Shown piece by piece: positions 60,582 to 64,000 of a stretch of DNA of 64,000 nt. The translations under genes were made by a program, and so were the position numbers. The notes under the pieces are model-generated. The model had not been told where the DNA came from. It saw only the letters and a program-made list of their open reading frames with translations, and searched no databases. Origin of the DNA: Kitasatospora cineracea (GTDB taxonomy: Bacteria; Actinomycetota; Actinomycetes; Streptomycetales; Streptomycetaceae); contig NZ_RJVJ01000001.1 of the NCBI RefSeq assembly GCF_003751605.1, forward strand, positions 4,402,001 to 4,466,000, read 5' to 3'. The first letter of the stretch is position 1. The number at the start of each line of letters is the position of its first letter.

Positions 60582-62228
60582 TCACTCCCGGGAGGCGGTC
60601 AGCGCCAACTCCCGCCCCCGCCAACGGCGGCGCAGCCAGCGGTCGTGCCCCGCCAGCACCACCGCCCCCGGGTCGCCGGTGCCGATCGCCTCCTCCAGTT
60701 CGTCGCACAGCAGCGGCGAGAGGTGGTTGGTCGGCTCGTCCAGCAGTAGGAGCCGGGGCGGTCGGGCCACCAGCAGGGCCAGCGCGAGCCGGCGGCGCTG
60801 GCCCACCGACAGCGCCCCGACCGGGCGGTCCAGGTCGGCCGCCGCCAGCAGGCCGAGCGCCGACAGCGGCACCCGCTCCGCCGCCTCCGGCCCCAGCGCG
60901 AGCGCGTAGGTCTCGCGGGCGGTGCGCTCCGGACGCGCGAACACGGTGTCCTGGGCGAGCAGGCCCACCGTCAGGCCCGGCCGCCGCCGCACCTCGCCCA
61001 CCGCCGGGTCCAGCCGCCCGGCCAGCACCGCCAGCAGCGTCGACTTGCCCGTCCCGTTCCCGCCCGTCACCAACAGCCGTTCGGTGCAGTCGAGTTGCAG
61101 CGAGACGGGGGCCAGCCGCCCGGGAACGCCGACCCCGTGCAGGGAGAGCAGCGGGGCGGACGGCGGGCAGGCCGGCGGGGCGGACGGGTCCGCCGGTTCC
61201 GGGGCCGGCGGGGTGAAGCGCAGCGGGACGGGCGGCTCGGCGACCCGGGTGCGTTCCAGTTCGGCCAGTCGGCGGGAGGCGTCGCGCACCCGGCGGGAGA
61301 TCTGCTGCTGCACCCGGCCCGCCCGGTGCCCGTAGCCCATCTTCTCGTTGTCGGTGCGCCCCCGGTCCGGTGCCACCCGGTGCGCGGTCACCCCCGCCGC
61401 GTGCTCCAACTCCGCGATCTCCTGCCGCTCTTCGGCGTACCGGCGCTCCCAGCGGCCGCGGGCGGCCCGCTTCGCCGCCAGGTAGGCGAGGTAGCCGCCG
61501 CCGAAGCGCACCGGCCCGTCCGCCGCCGGGTCCAGGTCGAACAGGTCGGTGCAGACCGCCTCCAGGAACGCCCGGTCGTGGCTGGCCACCACCACTGCGC
61601 CCGGCAGCGAACGGAGTTGGGCCTCCAGGAAGGCGGACGCGGCGTCGTCCAGGTGGTTGGTCGGCTCGTCCAGCAGCACCGCCGCGGGGCGGCGCACCAG
61701 CAGCGCCGCCAGTGCCAGCCGGCCGCGCTGCCCGCCGGAGAGCGAGCCGAGCGTGCGCTCCGGTCCGACGGCGGACAGCCCCAGGCCGTCCAGCGCCAGC
61801 GCCGCCCGGCGGTCGGCGTCCCAGGAACCGCGGTCCTCGGCCTGCTCCAGCCGGCGCCCGTACTCCGCCAACAGGGCGGGCAGGGACGGGTGCTGCTCGG
61901 GCAGGGCGGCCAACTCGGCGCCCAGCCGCTCCAGTTCGGCGAGGTCCGCGCGGGCCTCGCGCAGCGCCTCGGCCAGCACCGAGGCGACGTCCGCGGCCGG
62001 GTCGAACGGCAACTCCTGGTGCAGGAAGCCGAGATCGGCCGGCCGGACGACGCTCCCGGCCTCCGGCTCGTCGACCCCGGCCAGCACCCGCAGCAGCGTC
62101 GACTTGCCGCAGCCGTTCTCGCCGATCAGCCCGATCCGGCGGCCCGGCGCGGCCGTCAGCGACAGCCCGTCGAGCACCCGGCGACCGCCCAGGACGCGGA
62201 CCAGGTCGTGGGCGACCAGCGCCGTCAC
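60582..62228 (-). CDS. ABC-F ATPase (second of a tandem pair)
   Basis: A 548-residue protein with two ABC ATPase cassettes and no membrane domain. GTG 62228 overlaps the stop of the upstream ABC-F gene. Cassette 1: GLIGENGCGKSTLL, LSGGQRGRLALAALL, VLLDEPTNHLDD. Linker with KMGYGHRAGRVQQQISRRV. Cassette 2: LVTGGNGTGKSTLL, LSVGQRRRLALALL (signature Gly-Gly reduced to VGQ), LLLDEPTNHLSP. Length and layout match actinomycete antibiotic-resistance ABC-F proteins such as TlrC and OleB, which rescue ribosomes from bound drug. Which antibiotic cannot be told; no biosynthetic cluster is in the window. Confidence 0.9.
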   Translation of the reverse strand: MTALVAHDLVRVLGGRRVLDGLSLTAAPGRRIGLIGENGCGKSTLLRVLAGVDEPEAGSVVRPADLGFLHQELPFDPAADVASVLAEALREARADLAELERLGAELAALPEQHPSLPALLAEYGRRLEQAEDRGSWDADRRAALALDGLGLSAVGPERTLGSLSGGQRGRLALAALLVRRPAAVLLDEPTNHLDDAASAFLEAQLRSLPGAVVVASHDRAFLEAVCTDLFDLDPAADGPVRFGGGYLAYLAAKRAARGRWERRYAEERQEIAELEHAAGVTAHRVAPDRGRTDNEKMGYGHRAGRVQQQISRRVRDASRRLAELERTRVAEPPVPLRFTPPAPEPADPSAPPACPPSAPLLSLHGVGVPGRLAPVSLQLDCTERLLVTGGNGTGKSTLLAVLAGRLDPAVGEVRRRPGLTVGLLAQDTVFARPERTARETYALALGPEAAERVPLSALGLLAAADLDRPVGALSVGQRRRLALALLVARPPRLLLLDEPTNHLSPLLCDELEEAIGTGDPGAVVLAGHDRWLRRRWRGRELALTASRE

Positions 62229-63850
62229 GCCGCCACCTCCGTCAACCGGCCGTCCGCCAGCCGCAGCCGGCGCCCCACCCCGATCTCCGCCAGGAACCGC
62301 TCGTCGTGGCTGACCACCACGAACGCCCCCCGGTACGCGTTCAACGCGCTCTCCAACTGGCCCACGCCCACCAGGTCCAGGTTGTTGGTCGGCTCGTCCA
62401 GCAGCAGCAACTGCGGCGCCGGCTCCGCGCACAGCACGCACGCCAGCGTCGCCCGCAGCCGCTCGCCGCCCGACAGCACCCGCACCGGCAGGTGCGCCCC
62501 CGCGCCCCGGAACAGGAACCGGGCCAGTAGGTTCATCCGCTCCGACTCCGGCCGCTCCGGCGCGGACCGGGCGAAGTTCTCCGCCACCGACAGCCCCTCG
62601 TCCAGCAGGTCCAGGCGCTGCGACAGGTACGCGATCCGACCCTCGCCGCGCCGCAACTCCCCGCCCTCCGGCGCCAGATCACCACTGACCAGCCGCATCA
62701 GCGTGGTCTTCCCGGCGCCGTTCGGCCCGGTCAGCGCGATCCGCTCCGGCCCCCGCACGATCAGGTCCGCGCCGTCCGGCCCGAACACCTCCGTGCCCCC
62801 GAGCCGGGCCCGCATCCCCTCGCCGTGGAACAGCGTCCGCCCCGCCGGGACCTGGGTGTCCGGCAGTTCCAGGCTCAGCCGCTGCTCCTCGCGCACCGCC
62901 CGCCCGGCCTCGTCCAGCCGGGCCCGCGCCTCGTCCACCCGCGCCGCGTGCACCTGCCCCGAACGGCCCGCGGACTCCTGCGCGCCGCGCTTCATGGTGC
63001 CCGCGAAGATCTTCGGCAGGCCCGCGTTCTTCAGGTTCTTCGCCGCGTTGCTCGCCCGCCGGTCGGCCCGCTCCCGGGCCTGCTGCAGCTCGCGCTTCTC
63101 CCGCTTCAACTGCTGCTCGGCGTTGCGGACGTTGCGCTCGGCGACCTCCCGCTCCGCCCGCACCGCCTCCTGGTAGGCGGTGAAGTCGCCCCCGTACAGC
63201 CGCAGTTCACCGCCGTCCAGCTCGGCGATCCGGTCCATCCGGTCCAGCAGCGCGCGGTCGTGGCTGACCAGCAGCAGCGAGCCGTTGAACTCGCAGAGCA
63301 CGTCGTACAGGCGGTGCCGGGCCGCCGCGTCCAGGTTGTTGGTCGGCTCGTCCAGCAGCAGCACGTCCGGGCGGCGCAGCAGTTGGGCCGCCAGGCCGAG
63401 CGAGACCACCTGGCCGCCGCTGAGCGTGCCCAGGTCGCGGTCCAGTGCGAGGGCGCCCAGGCCCAGGCGGTCCAGCTGGGCGCGGGTGCGCTCCTCGATG
63501 TCCCAGTCGTCGCCGATCACCGCGAAGTGCTCCTCGGCGACGTCGCCCGACTCGACGGCGTCCAGCGCCCGGATCGCCCCGTCGACGCCCAGCACCTGCG
63601 CGACGCTGAGCCCCGCCGTCAACGGCAGGCTCTGCGGCAGGTAACCGAGCGTCCCGGAGACCGTCAACGACCCGGCGGCGGGCCGCAGTTCACCCGCGAT
63701 CAGCCGCAGCAGGGTGGACTTGCCGGAACCGTTCGGCGCGACCAGGCCGGTGCGGCCCGGCGGCACGCTGAACGACAGGTCGTGGAAGACCGGGGTGTCG
63801 TCCGGCCAGGAGAAGGACAGGTGGGAGCAGACGACGGCGACGTCGGACAC
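62225..63850 (-). CDS. ABC-F ATPase (first of a tandem pair)
   Basis: A 541-residue duplicated-ABC protein, GTG 63850 with GAGGT upstream. Cassette 1: GLVAPNGSGKSTLLRL, LSGGQVVSLGLAAQLL, LLLDEPTNNLD. A charged coiled linker (AEREVAERNVRNAEQQLKRE, then NAAKNLKNAGLPKIFAGTMK) is longer than in EttA. Cassette 2: ALTGPNGAGKTTLMRL, LSGGERLRATLACVL, LLLDEPTNNLDL. It differs from its neighbour in the linker, so the pair is not a recent duplication. The overlap GTGA couples the two genes; a ribosome-protection or translation-factor role is likely. Confidence 0.9.
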   Translation of the reverse strand: MSDVAVVCSHLSFSWPDDTPVFHDLSFSVPPGRTGLVAPNGSGKSTLLRLIAGELRPAAGSLTVSGTLGYLPQSLPLTAGLSVAQVLGVDGAIRALDAVESGDVAEEHFAVIGDDWDIEERTRAQLDRLGLGALALDRDLGTLSGGQVVSLGLAAQLLRRPDVLLLDEPTNNLDAAARHRLYDVLCEFNGSLLLVSHDRALLDRMDRIAELDGGELRLYGGDFTAYQEAVRAEREVAERNVRNAEQQLKREKRELQQARERADRRASNAAKNLKNAGLPKIFAGTMKRGAQESAGRSGQVHAARVDEARARLDEAGRAVREEQRLSLELPDTQVPAGRTLFHGEGMRARLGGTEVFGPDGADLIVRGPERIALTGPNGAGKTTLMRLVSGDLAPEGGELRRGEGRIAYLSQRLDLLDEGLSVAENFARSAPERPESERMNLLARFLFRGAGAHLPVRVLSGGERLRATLACVLCAEPAPQLLLLDEPTNNLDLVGVGQLESALNAYRGAFVVVSHDERFLAEIGVGRRLRLADGRLTEVAA

Positions 63851-63886
63851 GGTGGGACCTCGAATGGCACCGGGGGCAGCGCACGG

Positions 63887-63927
63887 CCCGGCAGGCTCCG
63901 GAGGGGCCCCGGCAGGTACCGGAGGGT
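63887..63927. repeat. 21-bp direct repeat in the ABC-F leader
   Basis: CCCGGCAGG(CT/TA)CCGGAGGG occurs at 63887 and 63908. It lies in the 5' leader of the ABC-F operon, where antibiotic-responsive attenuators are common in this gene class. The two units could alternate in base pairing. The role is inferred. Confidence 0.5.
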
Positions 63928-64000
63928 TGCCGCGGAGCCGGGGGAACGGCGGACTGCCCGAGGGACGGGTGGGAGGGAGAAGAAGGGGACGACGAAACGG

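Overview
The window is very GC-rich DNA with strong GC bias at third codon positions, many GTG starts and a few TTG starts, secreted polysaccharide hydrolases, SpoIIE-type phosphatases and tandem ABC-F genes. This fits a chromosome arm of a Streptomyces- or Kitasatospora-like actinomycete. I see no rRNA, tRNA, CRISPR array or intact transposon.

Layout. 1-12 kb is mixed housekeeping and accessory: methyltransferase, GH25 lysozyme, metallophosphoesterase, an unrecognised gene pair, GNAT, a secreted beta-helix glucanase, DUF1232 protein, isochorismatase-like hydrolase, glutathione peroxidase and a flavodoxin-fold reductase. 12-31 kb is a large catabolic locus. It has an MFS transporter, PucR and XRE-cupin regulators, a minus-strand operon (acyl-CoA dehydrogenase, ACAD10/11-type kinase, SDR, acyl-CoA ligase) and a divergent plus-strand operon (Baeyer-Villiger monooxygenase, alpha/beta hydrolase, flavin amine oxidase, 7-TM protein, aldehyde dehydrogenase, zinc alcohol dehydrogenase, class III aminotransferase, acyl-CoA ligase). 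I read this as amine/ketone -> ester or lactone -> hydroxy acid -> acyl-CoA catabolism, with a 4-hydroxyacyl-CoA kinase/dehydrogenase module resembling the Pseudomonas levulinate (Lva) pathway. 31-39 kb is a partner-switching signalling island (two SpoIIE phosphatases, MEDS-ATPase, MEDS-STAS, MASE1) interrupted by gene remnants, including a truncated duplicate of the 11.3 kb reductase.

39-43 kb holds secreted GH27 alpha-galactosidase and GH54 arabinofuranosidase genes, both with C-terminal ricin-type lectin domains, behind a perfect LacI-type operator. 43.5-46 kb has a TetR regulator divergent from a WrbA-like flavodoxin, then an aldo/keto reductase. 46.3-51.4 kb is the most interesting locus: a trypco2 protein followed by a 1,408-residue trypsin-like protease / STAND-like NTPase / superstructure-forming repeat protein whose C-terminal part is an 11-fold, 114-bp, near-identical tandem array. 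This matches the plan of predicted NTP-dependent conflict systems. 51.4-64 kb carries an LCM-type methyltransferase with a palindrome over its start codons, a secreted BNR-repeat protein, a KhtTU-like antiporter pair, a secreted discoidin/beta-helix protein flanked upstream by two LacI-type palindromes, and two overlapping ABC-F genes.

Most starts were set by ribosome-binding sites, ATGA/GTGA overlaps and family length. Functional calls are from motif recognition only; no database search was run.
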